Below, piece after piece: positions 23,780-36,993 of a stretch of 64,000 bases of DNA (the stretch's first letter is position 1; each line of letters opens with the position of its first letter). The stretch covers positions 13,741,366 to 13,805,365 of the forward strand of contig NC_088777.1 of assembly GCF_954871325.1 (NCBI RefSeq), written 5' to 3'. The notes under the pieces are model-generated. The model was not told where the DNA came from. It ran no database searches and was given only the letters and a program-made list of their open reading frames with translations. This DNA comes from Gordionus sp. m RMFG-2023. Taxonomy: Eukaryota; Nematomorpha; Gordioida; Chordodea; Parachordodidae. A program made the translations under genes and the position numbers.

Positions 23780-25645
23780 GGGTAATTCCATGACAAATTG
23801 ACTGAAATAACGTGATTTTCGAACGACCATTTTAAAATGGATGAAACTTAGCATGAAGTTTAAATAGATTGTATACATATCAAAATTTAATTCTCTAGCT
23901 CTAATAAATCAGTTATGGACTATCAAAGTTTGATGAGAGCCTTTTTAGCGAATCTCAAATTACTTAAAAAAAATTTGGTCTAAAATAACAAATTGTATAT
24001 TATTTTATTTTGTAGTCTTCAAAAATCTCTTTAAGAAATGCAAAAATTATTTTTAGCATATCTTCAGTGTCTTTGTATTTCCGGTAAAACAAAAAAATTA
24101 TTTTGAGAAGGGCCAAATTTAAAAAGATGAAACTCAGCAAATATGTTTATTAATTACCAATACGTTTAAATAATGGAGAAAACAAGAATTTATATTTTAT
24201 TTGGTTTTTTATAATTTAGTAGTAAAAAATCAACTGTAAAAGACTTTTAAAACGATGAAATTCATCAAATATGTTTATTATAAGTATATTTAAATATTAG
24301 TATAAATATTAATGAAAATAAGAATTTGAATTTTATTTAGCTTTAAAATTTATTATAGAGGACGTTATTTTTAAAAATAATTATTTCTTTATATTGGGGT
24401 ACAAAAAATTGTATTTTTTAAAAAAAACTTTAGGGGTACTGATAAAATAGATTTTATAGAAATATTAAATTTTATTTATGATACCAAAGACCTGCAGTTC
24501 GGGCCCTAAGCCGGACCCGGGTACATGGGCCAGGCCATATTTTAATTTTTTAAATATACCCGGGCCGAACTGGACCTGAAAATTTTTTTTAGATACCCGG
24601 GCCTGGCCGTATATTTTTAAACCAAATATTTTAAATCGTCATTATTAGCTATAAAAATTATAAAAACATTTTAATTCCGTTTCCAGAAAATATAAAACTC
24701 CGGCCGGGCCCGGGCGTGCAAATGGTACCTCTATGGTAGTGAAGATCAACGGTTTAGTTCTATTGGGCACCACAGTTATGACCGATATTTTTGCGGTCCA
24801 GACCGCTCTTTTGTTAATATTTAAGCTTGCTTTAATATTCAATTAATATTATTATTTTAGCTTAATTTTTTGTATATTTTATTTTATGTTATTTTTTTAG
24901 AGGAATTATTTTGTTTTTGTGAATTTTTAGTTCATTTTTTTAAAAAATCCATACTTTTCAAAGAAATATTTTACTTCAAGTTCCAATAAACAAATTAAGA
25001 TAAAAACAAATTTTTTTTTGAAATACTAAAATAATAAAAAGACCGGCCCTAAGCCAATGGACCACGGTCTGGATCGATCTTTTTAAAAGACCATGGTCTG
25101 GTCTGAGAATCGGTTCGGTTCGGACTAAAGCGCCGATCGTGACCTTCTCTACTCTAAGGTCTCTGATAATACAAAATGCAAATTTTTATTTTAAATTTCT
25201 AATCTTTAAAAATAACGCATTCTATAATAGATTTATTTATTCCTAAAATTAGAAAAAAAATAAATAAAATTTAAATTCATATTTTTTCCATTAATATTTT
25301 TAATTAAATATTTAAATATCTTCGTGATAGACACATTTCATGAGTTTCATCGTTTTGAATGAGGCACTTTTCATATAATTTGGTTTATTTTACCGGAAAT
25401 AAAATGACACTCAAGATATTTCTAAAATTATTGCTGCATTTTCTTGAGGAGAATTTTAAAGGCTACAAAATGATAAAAAATTTGTTACTGCACGTATTTT
25501 GAGATTCGTTTAACTCTATATATTTGAGCTAGAGCATTAAAATTTTGATTTATATAAAATATATAATCTATTTAAACTTAATACCAAGTTTCATACATTT
25601 TTAAATGGTTGTCCTAATGATTGGATATTTGTCATGGAATTACCC
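23780..25645. mobile_element. Long-inverted-repeat element, family C
   Basis: GGGTAATTCCATGACAAAT at the left is exactly inverted at 25627-25645. Homology between the arms extends several hundred bases (for instance TTGTATTTCCGGTAAAACAA against its inverse near 25390), so the arms are roughly 500 bp each. The middle is interrupted by a GC-rich hAT-type insertion at about 24491-25167. No coding capacity was found. Other diverged copies lie at 13150 and 22380. Confidence 0.8.
24491..25167. mobile_element. Nested hAT-like element, GGCCCGGGC-rich
   Basis: The left side AGACCTGCAGTTCGGGCCC resembles the left end of the MITE at 54589 (CAGAGACCTGCAGGCCGGG), and the right end GGTCTCTG is shared with it. 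Flanks ATGATAC and ATAATAC may be a decayed duplication. A second type of GC-rich repeat (GGTCTGGTCTGAGAATCGG) near 25050-25130 suggests a compound insertion. It breaks the family C element. Confidence 0.65.
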
Positions 25646-25740
25646 AATCGTATATTTAATGATTTTTTTCGACATTATGCACACACTTTACATGATTATA
25701 ATAAAATATGTGTCTTAATAGTATTTTTTAAATGTCTCTA

Positions 25741-25930
25741 TAGTGTTGTTAAACTGCTCGTTTTGAGCCGATTGCTAACTCTATATTTCATCCAGAAAAA
25801 TACTAGGAAGGCCTGAAAATTTTGCTCATAGAAGGAACAAAGATTTAGACATATATTAACTAATCTCGAGGCTTAGGCAATATTTTTCTGTCTAAAATAT
25901 TAAGTCAACCCTAGCCGTTTAACAATACTA
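25741..25930. mobile_element. MITE family A copy
   Basis: TAGTGTTGTTAAAC at the left and GTTTAACAATACTA at the right are inverted repeats, the clearest ends of this family in the window. The 190-bp body resembles 10445-10628. No coding capacity. Confidence 0.8.
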
Positions 25931-26098
25931 CTGTTAAGATACAAAAGACATATATATCTGTATTTAGTTTCCTTAAAAATTATTTTATTGACAATATATA
26001 GTAAAACTTAAATAGAATTTAAACAATAACAATAAGTTTATAGATTAATAACAACTAGAAATTAGCCCGATTACGGAAAAATAGGGGCATCGTCTTAA

Positions 26099-26195
26099 TA
26101 TCCCCCCTACCCCGTCCCTTTCCTCTTTCATATCCCCCCTACCCCGTCCCTTTCCTCTTTCATATCCCCCCTACCCCGTCCCTTTCCTCTTTCAT
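26099..26195 (+). repeat. Three exact tandem copies of a 32-bp unit
   Basis: The unit includes ATCCCCCCTACCCCGTCCCT and TTCCTCTTTCAT. Starts at 26101, 26133 and 26165 give a 32-bp period with no visible mismatch. It is pyrimidine-only over most of its length. Confidence 0.95.
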
Positions 26196-26199
26196 GTCT

Positions 26200-28456
26200 T
26201 CCCGTTTAATTGTTAATTTATTAATATCTTTCAACGATAACTTACTAGATCTAGCTCTTACAATGTGGCATGACAACATCTCTCCTGATATACCTTTCCT
26301 ATAATAGTGATCCACAATAATATTTTTTCACCCTTAATATCTAAAACTTTTATGAATTTACCTCTTCATCTCTTGAAGACATTCAACTTTTTCAAAACTA
26401 AGACAAAATCGGAGGCCACGAAAGGATGGAAGTCTAGCCTATTAAAAACCTGGTGAATCTCTTAGCCAACGAATAACTAAAAGTGGCCTTAGGATATAGA
26501 CTCGAATTCGGCCTAGTTCAGTCTCGTCATTTCATGGACTGCAACCTCCTATTAAATGCCATGGGAAGATATGACTTTAATTGCATTAAAAGTAAAGGCT
26601 TCATCATCGACTCTCTTCGGTAAATAAATCATTGAGCCTCCTTTTAAAAAAGTTCGTATACCTAATATTCTAGAACCTTGCAACTTTTCTCAACAGATGA
26701 CGGCTTAAGACTTGGCAGTTTGACCACTAGCCCTGGACCATGGGCACATCTATTATATGGGATTATACACGTATCTCATCCTTCCCCAGAAATATAAATG
26801 TAACCTGATTACTCTAGCAGAGACTAAAAAATAAACAAATATAAAACCTTAGCAATTTTTTATTCTCATCAATTGCATACCAACGATGCACCTATTACCT
26901 TTGGGTTTTAAAAATTTAGCAATTACAAGCATTTGAACCTAGGGAATTGTTATTGGCAGAATCTACAAATTTTTAAATTTAACTCTTGTTCCTTTTTAGT
27001 AACACAATTAATTATGTTTTTCTTAAAATTATTTAGGTTCAAAATTTTTTTCCCTTTTTTTATATAGCTTTATCTTTTTAGTTTTATAAACTTTATATAT
27101 TATTTACATACTAAACAAATAAAACATAGAAAATAAAAGAATCACACTAAAAAATAAATAAATAAATTATAAAAGATAAAAAAAATTATCTCAATTGCAA
27201 ATAAATTGTATGGAAGCCTGAAGGCATGTGATCCTATACCCATCATTTATCGGATCCACTAAGTGGTACATCTCTAATTTAAAATATACCTTATATTAGC
27301 ATTATGGTTGCCGATTGCCTACCTTGTATGCTTTATCAAAATCAATATTATCTATGTATTTGAAATTTTGCTTATTAGGTCAATATTTGATTTCCTTAAA
27401 TTTATCCAAAATTTAAACTATAAATATATAAATTTTTTTCTATTCAATTTTTAGGTGATGGAACTGCGAATATTGCTAACTTCTAGTTTTTTTAGTCAGG
27501 AATTTTTCTTTTTATATGTATTTATTTGTCATTATTTATTATCAAAGAATAGATGACTTACCCCCCCCCCCCCCTCCTCTTCCCATTCTTCCTTAAGTAA
27601 TTTTACTCTCCAAGTTTAATCCAAAAAAATGAAATAAAGAAAAGGAACCACTTGCATTCATAGTCCTGTATTAAAATATGGATTAAAATTTAGCAACTTT
27701 CATTGCAATCTTTAGAGGTCGACCCGTAGAATTTATTGCTCGACTTTTGGCTCGATGCGTAATAATTTTGTGCCAGTAGTTTCGGTCTGTCAGACTGTGC
27801 CAACCTCCACTTTTTCTCCATGATAGAATATTTAATTTTGGAAAAAGATTATATATTTTCGGAAAGAGAAATTAATAACTAATCATGTAATTAAACTGTA
27901 TAATCTTTCCAAAAATAAAATGACTTCCAATTATTTAACTTCATTTTAGGATCGATATTTTTAGAAAAACATTTTTGTTCCTTAACCCCACTAGTTAAGT
28001 AACACTTCTTAATTTCGGATATCTTCGGTTACGAGTCAATTTTCTATAATTTCTATTTTATTAAAAAATGAATAAAGATATATTATGCCCTAACGAAACT
28101 TAGTATAATACAAGTGTATTTAAAAAAATTTAAAGAAAACGGATTCAATTTTATAGTTCATTTATAAAAAATCAAAATGAGTTCCTGAAATAATGTAAAT
28201 AATCACTCTTACAATATAATATATTTAGGGGAGACTGGGGTAAAAACAGGCATTTAACATTTTTACCATAAAATTTTGATACAAATACAAAACAGAACAA
28301 ATTATAGATATATATGAAGCAATCCCTCATCTACAAATAAAATAAAGTGTAGCTCTCTACCTAAAATTAGGAGCTATGATTAATTATGTAAAGTGTAACT
28401 TTATTCAACGAAATATTGGAATTTTGATGCCTTTATCACTTTTAAGCATTAAACTA
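26200..28456. other. Intergenic DNA, no gene recognised
   Basis: A stretch of more balanced composition at 26370-26800 has no long open frame and no motif I recognise; it may be an old transposon. A run of C at about 27561 and the motif GGGGAGACTGGGGT at 28229 resemble element ends but have no partner. Confidence 0.4.
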
Positions 28457-28464
28457 ATCAATAC

Positions 28465-30386
28465 TAGAGAATTGCACAGGCTGTTCGTAGCCCGACCCGA
28501 GCCCTTAAAGATTTTTTTAGGTCATGTTGTAAGAGCTGTCTGACTCGTAACTCGACCCTACCCTACCCGAAACCCTAAATAATCATAATTTATAATGTCA
28601 ATCAGAATAACATGTCATTTTCAATTATTTTCTAATTTCCATAACAACCATATACCAAACGATTTTATGTGATTATATTTTAGTACATTGCATTGCATAG
28701 TTAAAATGATATTATTACATACTTTATTTTCATCATATTCTAGCAAGTTAAATAAAATATATTTTACTAATATCTATATAATTAAATATCCACATATTTT
28801 CATATTAAAAAAAATTATCTCAATGGATGCCAAATTTAAAAAAATTGGTAAAAACTTAAAAGCAATGAATATGAAGTAAGGGAATGGCAAATCTGAGGTT
28901 TGGAAAAGTTTTCATTTATATATGATGAAAACAAATAAAAATTAATTATGTGTTGCAATTTTTTCCAATATATATACTTTATAATTCCATAACAACAGGT
29001 TAGTATATTTTTTACACTAAATTGGTACTGATCTCAAAGAACTCAAAAGTTGCACCAAATTAAAAAATAATAGTGTACAAAAGTGTTTGCCATCTTTTGT
29101 GAACGTGATATAAGATCATTAAATACACATGTGGAAGACTTTGTTGATTGTTGCCAAAATTGGCTCAATATTTGGAAATATTGATGTTAAAAGCATCATT
29201 CCAAATCCCATGACACCTTCTAGAAATTAAATAGATATATTTCCAAAATTAAACCCATATATGAAAAAGGGTTGATGTGCTGGTAACAAATATATGAAAG
29301 TATGGTTAAATTATTTATAATTTTTTATAGCCACCACAGACTTTTAGACTGATGATTATAAGAAAATATCCTATGTAACTCTTACTATTCATTTTAAACG
29401 ATTTTTGAAAACTTCATAAAGTTGTATTGTTTGCATGCAAGTTTGAAGAAGAAGAATAGACAGGTGAAAATATTAAAAAGGAAATTATAAATTCCATCTT
29501 ATTAGGCATTGATTTCATTAAAAATAATTATAAAAATCAATGTATTTTTTATATCAGGATACATTTGGGAATATTTAGCTGAAATGCCATACATTACAGA
29601 CCAAGGAGCTATTATGATTAGCATTTGAAAATCATAAAAGATTGAATTGTGCTTCTCATCTTTTAAATATAAGGAATACCTTTGATAATAAAAATATTGA
29701 AACTTAAGGTTCAGAGATATGTCAAAGTTTTGTTAATTGTAAAAGTTTAGTTACTTATATGAAACAGAGTGGGTATGTTAAATCAACCTTTTATTAAAAT
29801 ATAGCATTAAATTTTCGATTAATTTATCAACTTGATAAACCATTCCATTTGTGTATTGAGACTCAATTGAATAGCAGACTAAAAATGATTGAGTCGATTT
29901 TTAATCATTTCAATGAAATATTGAAGATTCTCAGTTCTAGAGAAAAGAAATAGATTATGAAATCATGAGAGACCCTATAAAGTTTCTGTCGCCTTTTAGA
30001 ATTGCGAGTGATGGACTTGTGGGTGATAACCCTCCATTCACAAAATTATATTGTGTATCTTAAAATATTGGTTTTTTAGCTCATCCATCTAAATTTAAAT
30101 TCGCGGCTTAACCAACTGTCGCAAAGATGTCGGGAAATAAAGGTGGATAAATTTCAAATAAATATTTTTGTGCCCGAAATTTCGGGACATGAAAATGTCG
30201 TCCCGAGAATATTATAAAGATTTGTGCCAATATATTAACAAGTTGATTAATGCCGAGAAAACAACAGAGATATGATTGGGCAAAAATCTATAAATAAACT
30301 CACCATCTAGCTCCTACTCTGATAGAGTAAAAAAATGTGTGCTAGATAGAGATCGGGCTGTGAAAAATTCACTTTGCAGACCTCTA
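28465..30386 (+). mobile_element. hAT transposon, decayed, 1.9 kb
   Basis: The left end TAGAGAATTGCACAGG and right end (inverted) TAGAGGTCTGCAAAG match over most positions. Flanks ATCAATAC (28457-28464) and ATTAATAT (30387-30394) are an 8-bp duplication with two mismatches. GC-rich subterminal sequence (CCGACCCGAGCCC; GATCGGGCTGTG) follows each end. Plus-strand remnants include a BED-like start around 28880 (SEVWKSFHLYM) and the core part at 29620-29940 (RLNCASHLLN, SRLKMIESIFNHFNEILKIL). Many frame breaks are present; it is dead. Confidence 0.85.
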
Positions 30387-31369
30387 ATTAATATAATACC
30401 AGAATGTTAAGTATTTTTGATATGCCCATTTTAGACTCATCGTACATTTCAATTATTTCTCCCCTTTGCGATTATTTTTAAAATTTTATTCAAAATAACA
30501 CCAAAACTATTATTTATCTTTTTTGCTTAAAAATATTTTTTTCATATGGTGTAGCCTTTAATATTTTAATAATTATCATTTTACAGATTAAATCATACAA
30601 AATTTTAAATCCTGAACTTTAATTTAGTAAAATAAACTAGAGGGCTGTTTTTATTATTTTCGGGTAAAAAAATGGTTTTTTTGGCAAAATATGTCAAACC
30701 TGTAAAGTTTTTTCAAAAGATGAAAATAGGTAAGAAATTAGATATAAAAATTTTAAGGTCTTCATGCTTTAAGGGTTAAAAAGTTATTAGCGTTAATATT
30801 ACCCCGCCAATCGCTTTTCATCGGTGGCTCTCTTACATTTTATTTATATTCCCTTTCTTATAGATATTCAAAAAATACGCCAAACGACGCTAACGACACA
30901 TCGCAGAGCGTATCTTGCAGTGTTTGCTTAGACGATCACACTCAAGTTTTTTTATCTTTTGTAACTTTAATAATTTTTTTGATTACAAATAATTTTATAT
31001 CTGGCTACTTAATAGTTTAGTGAGTGACTGTCATTATCTTTCATTAATTAAAAGGTCAACGTTTTTTTATTTACATGTTTGGAGAAAAATTGATATATAT
31101 GCACATGTTATATTTCCATTTATTTTTAGTGCAATGTAGAGAATAATTTATTTTGTTTATTTTTTAAAGGGTTTATATTTTATAGTTGATAACCCGTCAA
31201 GAATGACGGGAATGATAAAATCTTTAACTATTATATGAAATTTTTTTTTAAATAAATGACAAATTTTATTATTCATTTTATTAAATTTAGCTTAAAATAT
31301 ATGAAATTGTAATAAAAAATGTAGGGTAGATATAGATAAATTAGTATTATATGTCATTTCCAGAGTTCA

Positions 31370-31680
31370 AATATTGTTGTTGAGAAAAAATTTTTAAATG
31401 GCATATTTTGGGGTGGTAATATGAGATAAATGTTTATTTTTCAATTGGCTAAATATAATTTAAATTTATTTGTTAAATCTTGTTAAATCTAAATTGTAAT
31501 ATTAGGATTAGTGAGGGAGGTTAATTTTCTGACATGGAATATATTGATAAATAGGTATTTTATACTATTTACAGAGCTCCCATATTGTGGTTGAGATAAA
31601 AAAAATGTTACTGCCATATTTTGGAGTGGTAAATAATTTAAATTTATTTGTTCTAAATTGTAATATAAAAATAATTTTAT
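31370..31680 (+). repeat. Diverged tandem duplication, unit about 215 bp
   Basis: Two blocks share CAAATATTGTTGTTGAGA / CCCATATTGTGGTTGAGA, then GGCATATTTTGGGGTGGTAA / GCCATATTTTGGAGTGGTAA and AATTTAAATTTATTTGTT. No other feature is seen here. Confidence 0.6.
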
Positions 31681-31949
31681 AAAAATTAATAAATTTTACT
31701 TTGATTGAATATAAATATTATGCTATAATTAATATGAGATAAATTTTTATTTTTCAATTGGTTAAATTTAATTTAATTTGCTATTTTAAATTTAATAATA
31801 TTCATTCTTACCATAATTTGAGGTGAGATTAGTATTCTTTTTAATATAACACAATAAGATCTAAATTATATAAATTAATTGAAAAATTAATGTTAATAGC
31901 AAAATAATAACATATATAAGAAAGATCATATTATAAAATTTAATATAGA

Positions 31950-32030
31950 AGGTGGTTGAGTGGGAAGAACGTTTGTTTTTAAAACGTTAAGTCATAGGTT
32001 CGAATCCCGTGATGTACAAAAGATTTTCTT
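31950..32030 (+). repeat. tRNA-Lys-like relic or SINE head
   Basis: A good A box (TGGTTGAGTGG) and a perfect B box (GGTTCGAATCC) are present. The anticodon arm CGTTT-GTTTTTA-AAACG pairs fully and would present TTT (Lys). The acceptor stem does not pair and base 37 is T rather than a purine, so I call a SINE or tRNA pseudogene, not a working tRNA. Confidence 0.5.
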
Positions 32031-33060
32031 AAAATTTAACATTAGAGATATATAGTCTCCATCGATTTATTTGACATTAAGATATGAAAGTTGATAGAAA
32101 AAATTAACATTAAGATGATAGGAAAAATAAAAATTAACATTAAGATTATACGAAAACGTTCATTTCTTGATTACGGTGATTATATATATAGATGTGTAAA
32201 TTAGGAAGAAATATAGAATTTTATAAAAAAAAAGGACAAAGTTAGTTTTTTTTATCGCTTAAAAATTAAATTTTGGATACATATTAATAAAAAGTTTTGG
32301 AAAAGTGTATAAAAGTATAATAAAAAGTGTTTGAAAAAGATAAAAGTATAAGTTTTAAGGAAGATTAAGGAACTTTTTTAGAGAAGGTATATTAAGTAAT
32401 ATTTTAACAGTTACAAAATTAAAGATTATTGTGATTCAAGATAGAATTATAACCATTTATATTTTTTTAGCATTAGGTAATTATCTATATGAATCTAGCT
32501 AGTATATTAAACTGATCATATTTTTTTCTATCTTTTCGGGTGGTAATCTTCAGTATTTCTCTTCATTTTATATTGCCATACAATCTAAAGGTATGCAATG
32601 GGAGGGTTTTAGCCCACCCATTATTCGCGTTTAGGCGGAAGCGGCTAAAATATTTCGATGTGGCGACAAAAAAAATTTAAATAAGTGGTAGGTGTATTTG
32701 AAATATTTTTTGGGCGAAATGGGCAGAACAGACTTCTATTCATTAAAAATCATTTTTTTATTTAATAATATTACACGTAAAATTACATTGAAATCAATAA
32801 TACAATTTTTGAACATTGGGCAGACGGACGAACTTGTTAAAAAAAAATTTAAACAATGGTTGGGCGTTTGGGATAAAACATGCCAACTACAGATATCTAA
32901 TACAATCCATCTTAGTCATTTAAATTTTTTGATATTCGCTTTTACTTTATAGGCCCGTTGAGGTTTTAGATCTGCCTTTCTTTCATTTACCCATTACTTC
33001 TATAAACTTTTATCTTCGTTTCCGACATAGCTGTTGATTTATTGCATTAGAGATTAATAG
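32031..33060. other. Intergenic DNA, no gene recognised
   Basis: An 86-codon plus-strand frame ends at 32952 but has no motif and AT-driven composition, so it is not called. Confidence 0.4.
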
Positions 33061-33067
33061 CTCGTAC

Positions 33068-33452
33068 AAATTGAGCGTTTGCGTTTTGCCGCATTTTTTT
33101 AATTAAAAAACCATAACTCATCCCTTGTTTAAATTGAGGTTGCCTTTTTATTAATATCGTCGATTCAAAATTTTAACAAGTTTTATAAAAGGATTTATCT
33201 TTGAAAGTTATATTATCGTCTGCCTTTTTATCTTAATTTATAAATATTTATTTTTAAGATATAAGTAAGTTATATTTTTTTACATTTATATAATATTTCA
33301 AAATGGAGAATAAAAAATTAACGAAAAAAGCAAAACTGTTTGCGTTTTTTAAAATAGTTGCTAACGCCAAACGGTAATTTCACCAATTTGCATGATGCCA
33401 TTTGAAATATATTATTGGCTTTTGCAACGCAACGTTTGAAACACTCAATTTG
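33068..33452. mobile_element. Short inverted-repeat element, 385 bp
   Basis: AAATTGAGCGTTTGCGTTTT at the left is mirrored by AACGTTTGAAACACTCAATT at the right. Inner sequence repeats the theme (GCAAAACTGTTTGCGTTT; GCTAACGCCAAACGG). No duplication is clear. Fragments of similar sequence occur at 8240-8320 and 30880. Confidence 0.5.
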
Positions 33453-33475
33453 TGCGCATTATAATGTTTAATATT

Positions 33476-34801
33476 AAAAACAATCCTCTCCGGGGTATTT
33501 ATAAATTAAATATATACACTACGAATTAAATGTATACAACTCTTTTTCTTCTTCTTTTTTTTTACTTTATTGGATAATTCGACAATTTCTTTGACAATAA
33601 AGAAAGGCACAATACATCAAAATAGAATAATATAATAATTATAAATAATGTTCGTTTTCCCCCTTTTTCTTTTCTTTTATACCTTTTCTTCTGATTATAC
33701 ATCATATTCCTCCTCATCCGACAAATCCTCCAATTTAGCATCAATAATGACCGAATCTAGTCAATCCCCCAACTCTCCTTCAAGTATTTCTGGTCCAATC
33801 GCTTCCGATAAAACCTCCTGACTAGTTTCAAATTCTGCTAGCTCCTGGCCCAAACCAACTGGCGTTAAACACTGTTCCAGGTGTCGTCTATTATCGGGGT
33901 GGCCCCTCCGCCACACCTGGGCTACTTCCTCTAACTTTCTGGCCACTCCCCTCCGACGCGCTCCTTCCATCCTGTGGGGTTGGTTCACTGCGAATACCGA
34001 TAATCTCCGTTATAGGCCTGGGTATAGACAAGGTTACAAATCTAACAGCGTCTTTTATGGACGCTCAAATAACTCGAAGCCAATGATTGAACTTTGTGTG
34101 CGCCCTCTATGTCACGGTGAAGGAGGAAGGTTTCAACCGATGGGCGAGCGACGCCGATGCTTCTGGTATCATCAAGAGGGACATCTATGATATATGTCCA
34201 CTGGAAGAGTCAGATGAAGTAAGGCAAGTGAAAACGCCTATTAGATTTGTAACCGCCTCCCGAGCCAGGCCTGTAGCGGAGGTTGGCGGCCATTTACGTG
34301 AACCCACCCGCAGGATGGAAGGAGCGCGACCGATGCGAGTGACCATACAGTTAGAGAAGAAGTAATCCAGGTCTGGCTGTGATTATTGTGGTGAAAAGAA
34401 AGAATTGGGCCACCCCGATAAAAGATGACGCCAGCTGGTTTAGGCCTGAAGCTACCAGAATTTGAGACTAGTCAGGATGTTTCTTCAGAAGCGATTGGAC
34501 CAGACATTCTTAAAGGGGAGTTATGGGATTGCCTATTTGGTCATTACTGATGCTGAATTGGAAGATTTGTGGGAGGAGGAGGAATATGATGTATGATCAG
34601 AAGAAAATAATCGTATAAAATAAAAAGGGAAAAAACGAAGATTATTATTTTTAATTATTATATTACTCTATTTCGAAGTATTATGCCTTTCAATTTTATT
34701 GTCGAATTATCCAATAAAGTAAGAAAAAAGAAAACAAAGAGTTGCATATATTTAATTCGATATATATTTAATTTATAATTACACCGGAGAGGATTGTTTT
34801 T
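33476..34801. mobile_element. Foldback pair of retroelement-like fragments
   Basis: Two arms of about 585 bp (33476-34060 and 34215-34801) are inverted copies around a spacer of about 150 bp. The outer ends AAACAATCCTCTCCGG match exactly and both are bordered by TTAA. The arms are more GC-rich than their surroundings and read outward like the end of a protein gene with an acidic tail (ELEDLWEEEEYDV). One arm keeps a possible zinc-knuckle-like stretch. The source could be an LTR-type element's 3' part or an unknown foldback transposon; either way it is a broken fossil. The arms differ at many bases, so the inversion is not recent. Confidence 0.7.
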
Positions 34802-34830
34802 AATATCCAGATAGTTAGATAGAAAGTTGA

Positions 34831-35470
34831 TCAAGTGTGGCCTGTGAATGGCGGAGAGAGAGGGGGTACTACCTTTAAACTTCCTAATATATTTATAATT
34901 CGTCTCTTATCCTTCTTGATTACCCCAGCTATCATCCTCAGCATTCTCATCTCCATTATCTGTAGGCTTATCTTCCTTGGCCAAATTTTCGAACTATATA
35001 GGATATTTGGGTATACTATATAACTGTATATTTCCCCTTTTATTTGCAAAATTCTTTTGTTAAAGTGCACTCCTAATAAATTTCTTTGTGCCATTAATTT
35101 GAAACCCAAATATTTACAACTTTCAATTGCCGGTAATTCCCATTTATTTATATCAATGCAATTTGTTTTATATCCACTACTACCATACATTTTTCTATCT
35201 GCTTTTAGCTCATCACAATTTTCTAGATAATGCACAAATTAGTGCACTGAAAATTATATCATTTTAATTTTATTCAAATATAATGGATCCATATTTTTAT
35301 TCAACTCGTTTTTTTCATCATTTATTTCGGCAAATATTATATTCCGTGGGATTGATTCCCTCTTAGTCTGTGATAGAACATCTATTGCTTTTATAAACAG
35401 TAGTAGGTTGTTAATCTCCCCACGATAAACTTAAAATTCTAATATTGGCCCCTCTTTGGAACAAAAATCA
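34831..35470 (-). pseudogene. LINE reverse transcriptase C-terminal remnant
   Basis: The minus strand is open from 35235 to 34831 and reads SCKYLGFKLM, then YSSKIWPRKISLQIMEMRML and RMIAGVIKKDKRR ... GSLKVVPP. This is the connection and C-terminal part of RTE/BovB-like LINE polymerases (KYLG; EMRMLRWM-GV-R-DK-RN; GSLKVAP). Upstream, 35236-35460 reads like the preceding RT motif region (IDVLSQTKRESIPRNIIFAE) with stop codons and loss of the usual FADD box. It is 5'-truncated, as is common for LINEs. It abuts the foldback element. Confidence 0.85.
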
Positions 35471-35479
35471 TAGTATAAA

Positions 35480-36990
35480 TAAACTAAGATAAAATGGGCA
35501 TAGCGCCTGGAAACTATATCGGAAACAACGTTTATACAAGAGTTCACTTTTACATGAACCGCCCTCTCTTCTATTTTCCTTTCATTTTTTTAAAAAAATT
35601 TGAAATTTATCATGCTTTTTATATTATGTTACCAGTAATTCTGCCAATATGTCTAATATCTTTAAAAAAATTGTATGGAATTTATAAGATAGGTTTACCC
35701 ATTTTGAAATACATTTCTGGCAAGATAAGTTTTACAAATTTAAAAACATGCTAAATAAGTTATTATAAATTTAAGAATTCGCGAAATACGTTATATTTAA
35801 TAGGTGCTGAAAATTGCATGGGAGTGTATTATATTGTATAAACAAGGTTTTAATGTTTGGGAATTGTTTAGCAAAGATGTCTCTTTCATCTCGAAAATTT
35901 TAATAGTTCATCGTCCGAGTCATCAGGAAAAAAAATTTTTCAATCTTGCCACTAATTTCTCCCATATATATCTTATTTTAATATATCTTTCCTCAAAAAA
36001 GAACTTAACTGTCTTTTCTCCATTTGGTGGTAAAAGATAATTTACAATTAATATCATCACGTCATTTCAACGCGACATCTAGTCTCATTTCAAATCTTTT
36101 TAATCTAAGAAGGGACAAAAATTTAAAGTAAATACCTGCAAATAATTTATATTCAAAACCTGGGATTTACTGATTTTTATAAAAATAGTTTTTTAGTTCA
36201 ACACTATCCATTTTCTCAGTTCAACACTAACTATTTTCGAATTTCACCGGGAGTGATAAACAAATTTGAGGAAACAAATATTATTTTCAATAAAAAAAAT
36301 CATCGAATTTAAAAAGTTACTAAATGCCGCTTTATCCTTGCTAGATGATGAGTATCTTCGGGATATAAGGCATCTTGTGAAATGACGCTGGGGCTTTTGT
36401 AGGCTTAAAATTTAGAAAAATATTTAGAATCGGGATCATGCTTGAAAAATATAATAGAAAATAATGTCTTCTTCTTTTATAAAATTAAAATTTCTCTGTG
36501 ACAAGTTAAACAATTAGTGATCCCCCCCCCCATAAAATTTGGGTTCTAGCCTAAATAAAAATCTTGTCGAGCTCAGACCCAAAATTTTAATAATTCAGAC
36601 TTGAGCTTAAAGATCAAATTTGTGCCTTGATCTCAGCTTTCTCCCAAAATGAAATAACAAATAGGTTTATAAACGGTCTTGCGAAATGTATATATTTCAA
36701 TGGATTCATTCTATGCTCCACTTCGAAAGATTCGAGTTATCCTTTAGAAATGTGTATCTTACTAACCCCATGATGTTACCGGGAACGGGGTAAAGCAAAA
36801 TCTTGAGAAATTTAAGAGAAAATGATGGCGCCTTAGATGACAACATCAATGCGCAATCAGTTATTTTAAGATTTCAATAACTGTTCTCATATTTTTTTTC
36901 TTAAAAAAAATATATATGGGTAAATTGAATAATGAAGTAGAAATTTATATAAAAAATAATCTTTGGAAACTATTTTTATTTGTTATATAA
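35480..36990. other. Intergenic DNA, upstream RING exons not found
   Basis: Small plus-strand frames (35494-35754, 35804-36040) have no motif. A run of 10 C near 36523 followed by ATAAAATTT resembles the hAT family E interior at 43650. Missing exons of the RING gene may lie here but I could not identify them. Confidence 0.4.
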
Positions 36991-36993
36991 TAG

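Noticed and set aside
31950-32030. Functional tRNA-Lys gene
   Set aside because: Acceptor stem unpaired, T at position 37, weak T stem.
32692-32952. 86-codon plus-strand frame
   Set aside because: AT-driven composition and no recognisable domain; nearby sequence is non-coding.
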